64,000 nucleotides of DNA, from the NCBI RefSeq assembly GCF_008728965.1, contig NZ_VSMC01000007.1, positions 1 to 64,000 on the forward strand. The letters run 5' to 3'. This document shows, one piece after another, positions 45,604 through 53,096 of this stretch (the first letter of the stretch is position 1; the number at the start of each line of letters is the position of its first letter). The DNA is from Heminiphilus faecis (GTDB lineage Bacteria; Bacteroidota; Bacteroidia; Bacteroidales; Muribaculaceae). A program made the translations under genes and the position numbers. The notes under the pieces are model-generated. The model worked only from the letters and a program-made list of their open reading frames with translations, had not been told where the DNA came from and did no database searches.

Positions 45604-46464
45604 ATGATGTCTCGGCTTTTTATGTTTGCGGCCTTTATTTTTGCCGCTTCTGCATTATATGCTTCCGATGCCCCTGTCAAATATAAGATGGATTATTGCG
45701 ATACGGTGCGTACCTACAGTATGTATCTGCCCGACTGTATAGGAGAGGGTGCTCCGCTTGTGATCTATACCCACGGTTACGGGTCAAAGACCCGATGGCG
45801 ACGCGACATGAATGCCGTGGCCGACAGTTGCGGCTTTGCCGTGTGTTATCCCGACGGTATGCCCGACTCGCGTGGCAAGGACGGCTGGAAGGTAGGCTAT
45901 CCGCCTCAGGAGAGTATGGTTATAGACGAGGCCGACTTTTTCCGTCATCTTCTCGACGAGGTTACATCTAAGTTCAATCTTAGCCGCGAAAATGTGTTTA
46001 TGGCCGGTATGTCCAATGGAGGCGACCTATGCTATCAGCTTGCTTATACCGCTCCATCGCTGTTTCGGGCCTACGGTTCTGTCGCCGGGCTGACATTTGA
46101 GTGGCTGTACAATAACCATTCGTTGTCTTTGCCTGTGCCGTTTCTTGAAATTCACGGCAATGCCGATAAGACCTCCATGTGGCAGGGCGACCACCTTAAC
46201 ACGGGAGGCTGGGGTGCATATATACCAGTGCCTCTCGCCGTGGCGGCCGTGGCAGCCAGCAACCGTTGCACGACCATGTCGGTTGATACGTTTCCAACAA
46301 TGAGAGACCCTGAACGGATTGTTACACGTACTGTATATGGCGACTCTCCTTCGGGCTGCGACGTCGTTGTTTACGAAATTGAAGGCGGCAAGCATTCTTG
46401 GGCTGACAAAGATGTCGCCACTGCCAGAATTCTTTGGGATTTCTTCTCCCGTTATCTCAGATAG
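45604..46464 (+). CDS. Exported alpha/beta-hydrolase esterase, LpqC/CE1-like
   Basis: The ATG at 45604 gives a 286-residue protein with a signal peptide (MMSRLFMFAAFIFAASALYA). The alpha/beta fold shows the oxyanion strand PLVIYTHGYGSKTRWR, the nucleophile serine in AGMSNGGDL, the acid in EIHGNADKTSMW and the histidine in GGKHSWADKD. Relatives include polyhydroxybutyrate depolymerase-like and feruloyl or acetyl esterases of CE1. Removal of ester groups from plant or host glycans is likely. The longer frame that starts upstream overlaps the terminator and is not used. Confidence 0.85.
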   Translation: MMSRLFMFAAFIFAASALYASDAPVKYKMDYCDTVRTYSMYLPDCIGEGAPLVIYTHGYGSKTRWRRDMNAVADSCGFAVCYPDGMPDSRGKDGWKVGYPPQESMVIDEADFFRHLLDEVTSKFNLSRENVFMAGMSNGGDLCYQLAYTAPSLFRAYGSVAGLTFEWLYNNHSLSLPVPFLEIHGNADKTSMWQGDHLNTGGWGAYIPVPLAVAAVAASNRCTTMSVDTFPTMRDPERIVTRTVYGDSPSGCDVVVYEIEGGKHSWADKDVATARILWDFFSRYLR

Positions 46465-46607
46465 ACTTTTGTGCTCTATGTTCTGATGCTTTAGGAAGCG
46501 TAGGCATAAATCCACGTATGCAAATTAACTTTTATTTTTTTGTAGTGTCTATATGAATATGTAGCTATTGATATGAAATAATTGTAAATTTGCATCCATA
46601 CTGACTT

Positions 46608-47510
46608 ATGATATTTATGAACGTATTATGTAGATTTTTAGTGTCTGCGATGCTTGCATCGGTGTCTTTGAGTTCGCTTGCCGGAGTGCGTGAGTTGCCT
46701 TTGCCGGAGGTTCCCAAGCAGATAACGGTTCCGGAGGACCGTGCGGGATATGTATTGTGTCATTTTTGGGACGGCATGGACTGGAGCGACAGTGTGTGGG
46801 TGACCGACGGACCGGCTATGGAGCAGAATTTCGTAAATTTTGTCAGCGTATTTCCTCATGCGTCGGCGGCCTCTGTCAATACTGCTGTCGATGTTATGTT
46901 TGAGAAGTTGCGTGATAATCCGGAGGCATATGAAGTTATGGCTGATATCGCGGCTATGTATCTTAACGACACGGAGTCGCCTATGAGGGATGACAGGCTG
47001 TATGTAGTGTTTCTTAACCGTTTTCTCGAAGACAAGGTGCTTGATGAGGCGCGGCTTATACGATATCGTTATCAGATGGATGATGTATCGAAGAATCTGC
47101 CGGGCACCATTGCCGGTGACTTTCCTTATACCGATAGTAACGGGCGTGAGTCCACGCTTCATGCTCTGTGGGGGGCCGGATATACGATACTTATGTTTTA
47201 TGACCCCGAGTGCCGTCATTGTCATCAGGTGATTGATTTTTTATCACGTTCGGAGCCGGTCAACCGTCGGCTTGACGAGAAGTCGTTGCGTATACTGGCC
47301 GTTGACACGAGCGAGAGCGATATGCCGGCTGACGCACTATCTATACCACCGACATGGGTCTCGGCCCGTACCGATGAATCGGTTGAGGACGCCGGGCTGT
47401 ATTCTTTCCGTGAGATGCCTGCTTTGTATCTGCTTTCGCCGGGCAATGAGGTCATCTTGAAGGATGCTTCGCCCGAAGCTATTATAAAAATACTTTCTGA
47501 CATCGAGTAG
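46608..47510 (+). CDS. Exported thioredoxin-like protein with DUF5106 domain
   Basis: A 300-residue protein with a signal peptide (an ATG at 46617 is an alternative start). The N-terminal DUF5106-like helical part (about 35-165: AGYVLCHFWDGMDWSDSVWV) is followed by a thioredoxin-fold domain with MFYDPECRHCHQVIDFLSRS. The active-site pair CRHC replaces the usual CxxC dipeptides, and REMPALYLLSPGNEVILKDA carries the cis-proline loop. It is probably a periplasmic thiol redox protein. A box TAAATTTG lies at 46585-46592. Confidence 0.82.
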   Translation: MIFMNVLCRFLVSAMLASVSLSSLAGVRELPLPEVPKQITVPEDRAGYVLCHFWDGMDWSDSVWVTDGPAMEQNFVNFVSVFPHASAASVNTAVDVMFEKLRDNPEAYEVMADIAAMYLNDTESPMRDDRLYVVFLNRFLEDKVLDEARLIRYRYQMDDVSKNLPGTIAGDFPYTDSNGRESTLHALWGAGYTILMFYDPECRHCHQVIDFLSRSEPVNRRLDEKSLRILAVDTSESDMPADALSIPPTWVSARTDESVEDAGLYSFREMPALYLLSPGNEVILKDASPEAIIKILSDIE

Positions 47511-47699
47511 ATTGGCAATATAATGGCATATTGCCGCGTATTTGCGTTAAACAGGCGTTAAATTAAGTGGCATGTGTGAATTAATCTCAATTATGGGTGT
47601 ATGTATGTGACAAAGCTGTATTTGAATTGTTTTACATGCAAACGAATAAAGACCCATATATTTGATAATTGCTAATCTATGAAGATGCACACGCGCAAA

Positions 47700-47772
47700 A
47701 TAGGGCTTACTCTGTAGGGGTAGGCCCTATATGCGATAAAAGCCGCGGCCTCGTTATGGTCACGGCTTTTAT
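47700..47772. terminator. Two adjacent hairpins between convergent genes
   Basis: ATAGGGC/GCCCTAT (47700-47706 with 47724-47730) is followed by ATAAAAGCCG/CGGCTTTTAT (47736-47745 with 47763-47772). The second has a T-rich arm on either strand and would end transcription from both sides. The rest of 47511-47827 shows one more small hairpin (47514-47535) and no gene. Confidence 0.65.
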
Positions 47773-47827
47773 TGAATCGGCATCGGCTCGTATTTGCCGT
47801 AGATACCGATTTGACAGATGTAAGTTC

Positions 47828-47992
47828 TTACTTTTGGATTTTAGCGCCGGGAGCTCCTACGTTATTGAGCTCATTTACTTCCTGCTTTACGTTTTTGAGA
47901 GTCGCCTCCTCATATTTGCTGTCTTGAAGTCCCGGCATTTCATTTGTGGGATACTCTGCTGTTTCAGTTGTGATTTTCTTGTCGTGTGCCAT
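47828..47992 (-). CDS. Small acidic/lysine-rich protein, 54 residues, unknown
   Basis: The minus strand encodes a 54-residue frame from ATG 47992 to TAA 47828. It starts MAHDKKITTETAEYPTNEMP, continues with GLQDSKYEEATLKNVKQEVN and ends ELNNVGAPGAKIQK. There is no signal peptide or membrane helix. The composition is hydrophilic, with a predicted helix in the middle (YEEATLKNVKQEVNELNN). A good hairpin terminator lies 56 nt downstream, which supports a real transcription unit. I do not recognise a family. Confidence 0.65.
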   Translation of the reverse strand: MAHDKKITTETAEYPTNEMPGLQDSKYEEATLKNVKQEVNELNNVGAPGAKIQK

Positions 47993-48171
47993 TGTTTTTA
48001 TTAATTAAGATTATACTTTTCACAACAAAGTAGCATAATATGAGGTTCACACATTTGTAATATGGATAACATAAAAAACAATTATTAAAAAGGTAGCAAA
48101 TCCGCTGATCCGTTTACTGTGTGCGCCCGCTGGTCCGGGTTATAATGTTGCGCCGTGTTATGATTGTATTC

Positions 48172-48208
48172 AAAAAAGAAGCCGCCGACAATTAGCGTCG
48201 GTGGCTTC
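48172..48208 (-). terminator. Terminator of the tRNA-Glu / rpsT transcript
   Basis: GAAGCCGCCGAC (48178-48189) pairs with GTCGGTGGCTTC (48197-48208) and is followed on the minus strand by TTTTTTGAATAC. It lies 21 nt past the tRNA 3' end. Confidence 0.88.
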
Positions 48209-48228
48209 CGGTAGCAAAGTAGAGATTG

Positions 48229-48303
48229 TGGTAGCCCATAGGAGAATCGAACTCCTCTTTCAAGAATGAAAATCTTGCGTCCTAACCGATAGACGAATGG
48301 GCC
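48229..48303 (-). tRNA. tRNA-Glu (TTC), downstream copy
   Basis: The minus strand folds into a cloverleaf: acceptor GGCCCAT with ATGGGCT, anticodon stem CAAGA/TCTTG around loop TTTTCAT with anticodon TTC, and T-arm GGAGTTCGATTCTCC. CCA is encoded (48229-48231). It matches the other copy at 48639-48713 over the full length and lies 42 nt after rpsT. Confidence 0.96.
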
Positions 48304-48344
48304 GTAAAAGGTTGTGCTTCCGTCAGAGCGGACACATACTCCTT

Positions 48345-48605
48345 TTAAGCGTTGGCAAGCTTGTTGATGTGGCGAGCGAGTGAGCTCTTGAGATTGCCGG
48401 CTTTGTTCTTGGAGATAGTACCTTTTCTTGCAAGACGGTCAAGCAGTGAGCTTACTTTGTTGTAAGTTTCAGTAGCTTCTGTCTTGTCAGTTATTGCGCG
48501 AAGACGACGTACGGCGTTGCGTGCAGTCTTTGCGTAATAGCGGTTACGGAGTCTACGTGACTCTGTCTGACGGATTCTCTTAATAGATGACTTATGATTT
48601 GCCAT
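48345..48605 (-). CDS. rpsT: 30S ribosomal protein S20
   Basis: The 86-residue basic helical protein starts [20 protein letters not shown] and ends with the typical [20 protein letters not shown] region. S20 binds 16S rRNA early in 30S assembly. It sits between two identical tRNA-Glu genes on the same strand, 33 nt after the upstream copy, so all three should be cut from one transcript. Confidence 0.97.
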   Translation of the reverse strand: MANHKSSIKRIRQTESRRLRNRYYAKTARNAVRRLRAITDKTEATETYNKVSSLLDRLARKGTISKNKAGNLKSSLARHINKLANA

Positions 48606-48638
48606 TATAAAAAGTTCGTTTTGTTGTTATTATAATTT

Positions 48639-48713
48639 TGGTAGCCCATAGGAGAATCGAACTCCTCTTTCAAGAATGAAAATCTTGCGTCCTAACCGAT
48701 AGACGAATGGGCC
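48639..48713 (-). tRNA. tRNA-Glu (TTC), upstream copy
   Basis: Same cloverleaf and anticodon TTC as the copy at 48229-48303, with CCA encoded at 48639-48641. It is first in the tRNA-rpsT-tRNA transcript and lies just after a strong promoter (48742-48773). Confidence 0.96.
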
Positions 48714-48741
48714 GATAATGCGCTTGGCGCAAAAGCGAGTG

Positions 48742-48773
48742 CAAATATAGATACTTTTTTTTTCTCTCGCAAA
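48742..48773 (-). promoter_or_regulatory. Promoter of the tRNA-Glu / rpsT transcript
   Basis: TTTG (48773-48770) and TATATTTG (48749-48742) are separated by exactly 20 bp, a full match to the Bacteroidota TTTG / TAnnTTTG consensus. The start site would be about 23 nt before the tRNA. Confidence 0.82.
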
Positions 48774-48860
48774 TATTTTTCAATAAATCACTCATTTATG
48801 TCTATATAGCTTTCATTTTGGCCCTTTTTTAGCCCGGACAGAGTGAATAAACCGTGCAAA

Positions 48861-49430
48861 TCAGTAGTCCAACAGTCTGCCGTAATCGTGCCAGTCTCCA
48901 ATCAAGTAGCCTTGTCGGCTTGCTTCAATCAGTTTTTTTAGTCTGCTGTCGAAGAGCTCCCTACGTGATTTAGTCCTTTGTATGTTGTCGATTCTTACGC
49001 GCTGATATAATGGAGGCGATGAAGTGAAATTGGCCCACGCCTCGGGATCTGTTTCGAAAATCGCGATAATTTCCGGCAAAATTACAAACTCTTTGTCAAG
49101 ATCGGGGCATGCGGCACGGCCTGCATCGGTCATCATGCCAAGTTTTTCGAGTCTGCGGCAACGCTCTTTGTTTAGCTCCGTCCAATTGCTTGATTTTGAC
49201 CGTGGGCCGAATCGTTGCAGCACTACTCCGTCTACATTTTTAAGAGTTGAGTCAATCCATCCGAAGCAGAGTGCTTCTTCTACCGCATCAATATACCATA
49301 AAGTGTCTTCGGGCGGAGTCTTGCCGCGCTTTGCCGCTATCCAGCACTCTTTTGCCGTGTCGTGATTCTCGCTTAACCATTTGCGGAAATCGTCGCGAGT
49401 ATTTATGTCAAGTATGTTTTGTGGAGTCAT
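48861..49430 (-). CDS. YdeI/OmpD-associated family protein
   Basis: The 189-residue cytosolic protein shows the YdeI family layout: the N-terminal RDDFRKWLSENHDTAKECWI, the signature YIDAVEEALCFGWIDSTLKN and RFGPRSKSSNWTELNKERCR, and the C-terminal tail with RVRIDNIQRTKSRRELFDSR. Members are linked to peptide or bacteriocin resistance in some bacteria, but the biochemical role is unknown. It has its own promoter (49479-49510). Confidence 0.88.
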   Translation of the reverse strand: MTPQNILDINTRDDFRKWLSENHDTAKECWIAAKRGKTPPEDTLWYIDAVEEALCFGWIDSTLKNVDGVVLQRFGPRSKSSNWTELNKERCRRLEKLGMMTDAGRAACPDLDKEFVILPEIIAIFETDPEAWANFTSSPPLYQRVRIDNIQRTKSRRELFDSRLKKLIEASRQGYLIGDWHDYGRLLDY

Positions 49431-49478
49431 TACACTCGTTATCTATTTATAAATATGTATGAAAATAGGGCGTCATAA

Positions 49479-49510
49479 CAAATTTAGCAATAAATCTTAA
49501 TTCATACAAA
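49479..49510 (-). promoter_or_regulatory. Promoter of the YdeI-family gene
   Basis: TTTG (49510-49507) and TAAATTTG (49486-49479) are separated by 20 bp, a full consensus match. The start site would be about 43 nt before the ATG at 49430. Confidence 0.75.
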
Positions 49511-49599
49511 AGCCACGTCGGATTAGAATAGAAATTGCTAAATTTGTGAGACATATCGTTTTTTCATCGATTGGCATTGTCTTAAGAGTAAATTTTCTG

Positions 49600-50328
49600 A
49601 TGTTTAAATCGCTTCATTGCATAGCGCTGCGCACGGTCAGGTACAGTGACCGCCATAATATAGTCACGGTTTACAGCCATGAGCAGGGACGTGTGTCGTT
49701 GCTTGTGTCTGCCGGTAGGTCGCGGGAGGCATCGCGGCAGCGGGCATTGACTATGCCTATGTCTTTGTTTGAGTGCGTAGCCGATGTGAAGCCGGGGCGT
49801 GATATTCTGAGTATGCGCGAAGTACGTCAGTCCATGCCTCTCCATGATATATACAGTCATCCGGTCAAGGTGGCGGTAGCGATGTTTCTTGCGGAGGTCC
49901 TCGGAGTTATACTTCGTGAAAGTCAGGAAGATAGCATGCTGTTCAGTTATATAGCTCACGCAACAGGTGTCCTTGATGCTGCTGATGATATGACGACCGC
50001 CAATTTTCCAGTCGCTTTTATGTATGGGCTCGGTAGGTTTACAGGTATCGAACCTGATATGTCTACCTATGCTCCGGGGCGTGTGTTTGACATGGTTGAC
50101 GGTGTGTTCAGGGTGTCGCTACCGCTTCACCGCGATTTTCTGGAAGGTGACGATGCCGCTGCGGTATATGTACTTTCGCGTATGAACTGGGAGAATATAA
50201 GGCACTTCAGGTTTAACCGCGTTCAGCGCCGTCGTATTCTTGAGGTGGTCATGCGTTATTATACGTTGCACTACGCATCGCTGTCATCGGTTAATTCAAT
50301 TGCGGTATTGAAGGAACTGTTTGATTGA
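49600..50328 (+). CDS. recO: DNA repair protein RecO
   Basis: The ATG at 49600 gives 242 residues that start MFKSLHCIALRTVRYSDRHN, the RecO OB-fold. A helical part with LFSYIAHATGVLDAADDMTT and NFPVAFMYGLGRFTGIEPDM follows. RecO loads RecA on SSB-coated DNA with RecR. The zinc-finger cysteines of some RecO proteins are absent, as in many Bacteroidota. The frame upstream of 49600 is rejected because it would include the region of a TAAATTTG box (49539-49546). Confidence 0.92.
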   Translation: MFKSLHCIALRTVRYSDRHNIVTVYSHEQGRVSLLVSAGRSREASRQRALTMPMSLFECVADVKPGRDILSMREVRQSMPLHDIYSHPVKVAVAMFLAEVLGVILRESQEDSMLFSYIAHATGVLDAADDMTTANFPVAFMYGLGRFTGIEPDMSTYAPGRVFDMVDGVFRVSLPLHRDFLEGDDAAAVYVLSRMNWENIRHFRFNRVQRRRILEVVMRYYTLHYASLSSVNSIAVLKELFD

Positions 50329-50331
50329 AAA

Positions 50332-50361
50332 AACGCGATTGACTCGTCGGCCAACCGCGTT
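50332..50361 (+). terminator. Hairpin after recO
   Basis: AACGCGATT (50332-50340) pairs, with one mismatch, with AACCGCGTT (50353-50361), directly after the recO stop. The T-run is weak (TTGTTC). The following 50362-50609 shows no gene. Confidence 0.45.
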
Positions 50362-50616
50362 GTTCATATCTGTATACTCAGACATCGACGACGGCGATTT
50401 CATCCGTCTGTTTTGAGATTACTATCTCTCGCTGTCTTTCAGTTCTTTGCCTGTAAAACGCTGCATATCGGACTATTGTTTAATTAGCAATAGTTAAAGA
50501 TTGTGTCTGATGGCTTCCACGATGGGCCGAAGTGAAAATGCACGCCACGTTTATATGGTCAGCCTGTACTACGTATGTTTTGACGGATGGCCCCGTTGGG
50601 TATGGATACAAAAAAA

Positions 50617-50713
50617 GGGCAAGCTTACTACATCGCACCGCTACAACCCGGTACCGTTGCTCCGGTCAAGGCCTGGCGGAGTTCCCGGGGAGCTGGTCGT
50701 GTAGGACTTACCC
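50617..50713 (-). ncRNA. ffs: Signal recognition particle RNA (4.5S RNA)
   Basis: The minus strand from 50713 forms one long hairpin: GGGTAAG pairs with CTTGCCC at the base and CTAC with GTAG above it. The apical domain carries the SRP symmetric loop, CAGG on the 5' side and AGCA on the 3' side, flanked by CCG/CGG. The transcript ends in a T7 run (50616-50610). The loop itself reads CC-TTGACC-GG, not the common GGAA tetraloop. SRP RNA binds Ffh and guides membrane proteins to the translocon. A promoter lies just upstream, with its start near 50713. Confidence 0.85.
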
Positions 50714-50717
50714 GTTG

Positions 50718-50747
50718 CAAAGTTACTGCTTTTTTCAATAATGACAA
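50718..50747 (-). promoter_or_regulatory. Promoter of the SRP RNA
   Basis: TAACTTTG (50725-50718) is preceded by TTG (50747-50745) with 19 bp between. The predicted start at about 50713 equals the 5' end of the folded RNA. Confidence 0.7.
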
Positions 50748-50838
50748 GCGATGTTAAGAAAAATTCATTACTTTTGCGTATATATAGTCCGGAAATCAAT
50801 ATATATTGCCGTGGATTAGTATATTTTAAGGAAGAAGT

Positions 50839-52656
50839 ATGAAAAAACTTTTAGTTGGAGTGGCCTTGCCGGTGTTGTTGTCGGCTGCTATCAATGTTTA
50901 TGCGCGTCAGCTTACGGTAGATGAGGCAACAGCCCTTGCCGAGGGATTTGTCTTAAATAATTTGGTGAAAAATGACGGTTCGCGAAGCTCCATAGCTGAA
51001 ATGAAGCTTGTATATTCTGCCTCAGTATCTGATGATGTTCTTGACGAGACGGCATATTATGTCTTTGACCGCGGTACTGATGACGGCTATGTGATTGTGT
51101 CGGGTGACGACAGATTGCGTCCTGTATTGGGTTATGCTTCGGTAGGTAAATTTGATGTGGATTCTCTTCCTCCTAACATGAAATGGTGGCTTGGTGAGTA
51201 TGCTCGTGAGATTGCCGCGTTTTTATGTAATCAGGATGAAAACAGCGCGGTGCTGATCCGGCAACCTGAACGCACGGAGAGTGCGGAGCGTAACACGGTG
51301 GCTCCTTTAGTCACGACTATATGGAATCAGACCGCTCCATATAATGACCAATGCCCTTTGTCTCTCGGCCGGAAGTCGGTAACAGGTTGCGTGGCTACGG
51401 CAATGGCACAGATTGTTAATTATCATAACTGGCCGCAGGGTACCGGGGCTGGAACATATTCGTATACTATTAAGCTGAACGGAGTGGCTTCAAAGGTGCA
51501 GTTTAATTACAGCGCCACTACTTTTGCATGGGCCAATATGCTTGACGATTATTCAGCGGGTAATCCGGGATTTTCGCAGAAAATGGCTGTAGCCAACCTT
51601 ATGCTTGCTTGCGGAGTAGGTGTGCATATGAAATATTCGCCTGATGAAAGCGGTGCATATTCATTTGCGGTGCCTTATGCGCTGATTAATTATTTCAAGT
51701 ATGACAGTGCGACGCGCATGCTGTTGCGTGATTATTATTATGCGTCGGAATGGGAAGATATCGTTTATAGAGAGATTTCGGAAGGCCGTCCAGTGTTATA
51801 CTCCGGTACCAATGATGCCGGTGCCGGTCATGCATTTGTCTGTGACGGGTACGGAGCCGATGGGCTGTTTCATATCAACTGGGGCTGGGGCGGATATTAT
51901 GACGATTATTTCGCATTGTCGGCCCTTAATCCAGAAGGGCAAGGCACAGGCGGCAATGTCGGCGGATTTAATTATGGTCAGGATATAATTGTAGGTATAA
52001 AGCCGGCGGCTTCCGGCACAGGGAAAAGTAACGGATATATATTGAGCGGGGGTGCGTTTACCTATGGCGATAACAAGTTTAATACTTCTGACGGTGTATT
52101 TAATTATTATCCGCAGTCGTTCAAGGGCGAGCTCGGTGTCGAGGTCGTTAAGTCAAATGCCGTGGGTGCGGGTGTATTCGTTACTGCTGGGTCGATAGAT
52201 TGGGGCGCGGCTGATATGGCTACCGGCAGTCTGCCGGGTTATAATATCGGTTTGCCGGTGTCAATTGTAAACGGATTGCAGCCGGGAAGCTACAAAGTGT
52301 ATCCTGCTTGGAAGGGTATGGCCGGCAGATGGGAGCGTATGTTATGTCCTGTGTCTGAACAGTGTTTTGTGACACTGACCGTAACTTCCGACGGCAAATA
52401 TGTGTATAGCAACGAGGGGCCCGTTACAGGTATATCAGACATCATCGCCGATGAGGGCTTCAGAGTGTGCAGCCGTGCTTCTGCCGTTGTTGTGAGCGGT
52501 GTCGCCGGCGATGTGGTTGAGATATATGATCTGCGCGGAGTGCTTGTGGCCAAAACAAAGGCCTCGCCGGATGAGACCGTGATATCGCTTACTCCGGGTT
52601 TATATGTGGTGAGGTGCGGAGGTAATTCCAAGAAAGTATCGGTCGGAAGTCGATAA
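50839..52656 (+). CDS. Secreted C10 family (streptopain-like) cysteine protease
   Basis: The 605-residue protein has a signal peptide (MKKLLVGVALPVLLSAAINV), a Spi-type inhibitory propeptide (about 23-135: TAYYVFDRGTDDGYVIVSGD) and the C10 catalytic domain. The nucleophile is C184 in VTGCVATAMAQI and the base H331 in AGAGHAFVCDGYG. INWGWGGYYDDYFALSAL is the family's oxyanion and S1 region. After about 390 comes a beta-sandwich region and a C-terminal domain of about 70 residues (GISDIIADEGFRVCSRASAV) that ends GLYVVRCGGNSKKVSVGSR. This end resembles secretion/sorting domains of Bacteroidota. Close relatives include streptopain, Bacteroides Bfp proteases and interpain. A TACTTTTG box lies at 50769-50776. 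Confidence 0.93.
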   Translation: MKKLLVGVALPVLLSAAINVYARQLTVDEATALAEGFVLNNLVKNDGSRSSIAEMKLVYSASVSDDVLDETAYYVFDRGTDDGYVIVSGDDRLRPVLGYASVGKFDVDSLPPNMKWWLGEYAREIAAFLCNQDENSAVLIRQPERTESAERNTVAPLVTTIWNQTAPYNDQCPLSLGRKSVTGCVATAMAQIVNYHNWPQGTGAGTYSYTIKLNGVASKVQFNYSATTFAWANMLDDYSAGNPGFSQKMAVANLMLACGVGVHMKYSPDESGAYSFAVPYALINYFKYDSATRMLLRDYYYASEWEDIVYREISEGRPVLYSGTNDAGAGHAFVCDGYGADGLFHINWGWGGYYDDYFALSALNPEGQGTGGNVGGFNYGQDIIVGIKPAASGTGKSNGYILSGGAFTYGDNKFNTSDGVFNYYPQSFKGELGVEVVKSNAVGAGVFVTAGSIDWGAADMATGSLPGYNIGLPVSIVNGLQPGSYKVYPAWKGMAGRWERMLCPVSEQCFVTLTVTSDGKYVYSNEGPVTGISDIIADEGFRVCSRASAVVVSGVAGDVVEIYDLRGVLVAKTKASPDETVISLTPGLYVVRCGGNSKKVSVGSR

Positions 52657-52744
52657 TTCACGATTTAATTGTTAGTCTACTCTGCCTATTTTTACATTTC
52701 GACCTGCTTTGCAGATGATTAGGTCAAAGTAGGATTGTATTGGC

Positions 52745-52779
52745 ATAAAAAAGGTCCGTTCATTTTGTGAACGGACCTT
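52745..52779 (-). terminator. Terminator of the tRNA-Asn pair
   Basis: AAGGTCCGTTCA (52751-52762) pairs perfectly with TGAACGGACCTT (52768-52779) over a 5-nt loop and is followed on the minus strand by a T-run (TTTTTATGCC). It lies 12 nt past the second tRNA. Confidence 0.9.
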
Positions 52780-52791
52780 AGGAAGGAATTG

Positions 52792-52865
52792 CGCTTCAAG
52801 ATGGACTCGAACCAACGACCCTCTGATTAACAGTCAGATGCTCTAACCGACTGAGCTATTGAAGC
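52792..52865 (-). tRNA. tRNA-Asn (GTT), downstream copy
   Basis: The minus strand starts GCTTCAATAGCTCAGTCGGT and folds with acceptor GCTTCAA/TTGAAGC, anticodon stem TCTGA/TCAGA around CTGTTAA (anticodon GTT) and T-arm GTTGGTTCGAGTCC. The discriminator is G and CCA is not encoded. Confidence 0.96.
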
Positions 52866-52890
52866 TTTGTATGTTAATTGCCTTCCTTTG

Positions 52891-52964
52891 CGCTTCAAGA
52901 TGGACTCGAACCAACGACCCTCTGATTAACAGTCAGATGCTCTAACCGACTGAGCTATTGAAGC
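52891..52964 (-). tRNA. tRNA-Asn (GTT), upstream copy
   Basis: Identical in sequence to the copy at 52792-52865, with 25 bp between the two. Both should come from one transcript that starts at the promoter at 53008-53038 and ends at 52745. Confidence 0.96.
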
Positions 52965-53007
52965 ATTGAAAGATTAATTTATCTCCGACTTTTCGGAAAT
53001 TGCGATG

Positions 53008-53038
53008 CAAAATTACACTCAAATTTTTTATTATGCAA
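53008..53038 (-). promoter_or_regulatory. Promoter of the tRNA-Asn pair
   Basis: TAATTTTG (53015-53008) is preceded by TTG (53038-53036) with 20 bp between. The start site would be about 38 nt before the first tRNA. Confidence 0.68.
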
Positions 53039-53096
53039 CATTTAAGGCTAAAAAATGCATTATGCCGCTCATTTTTTATGGATGAGGATGATGCAA

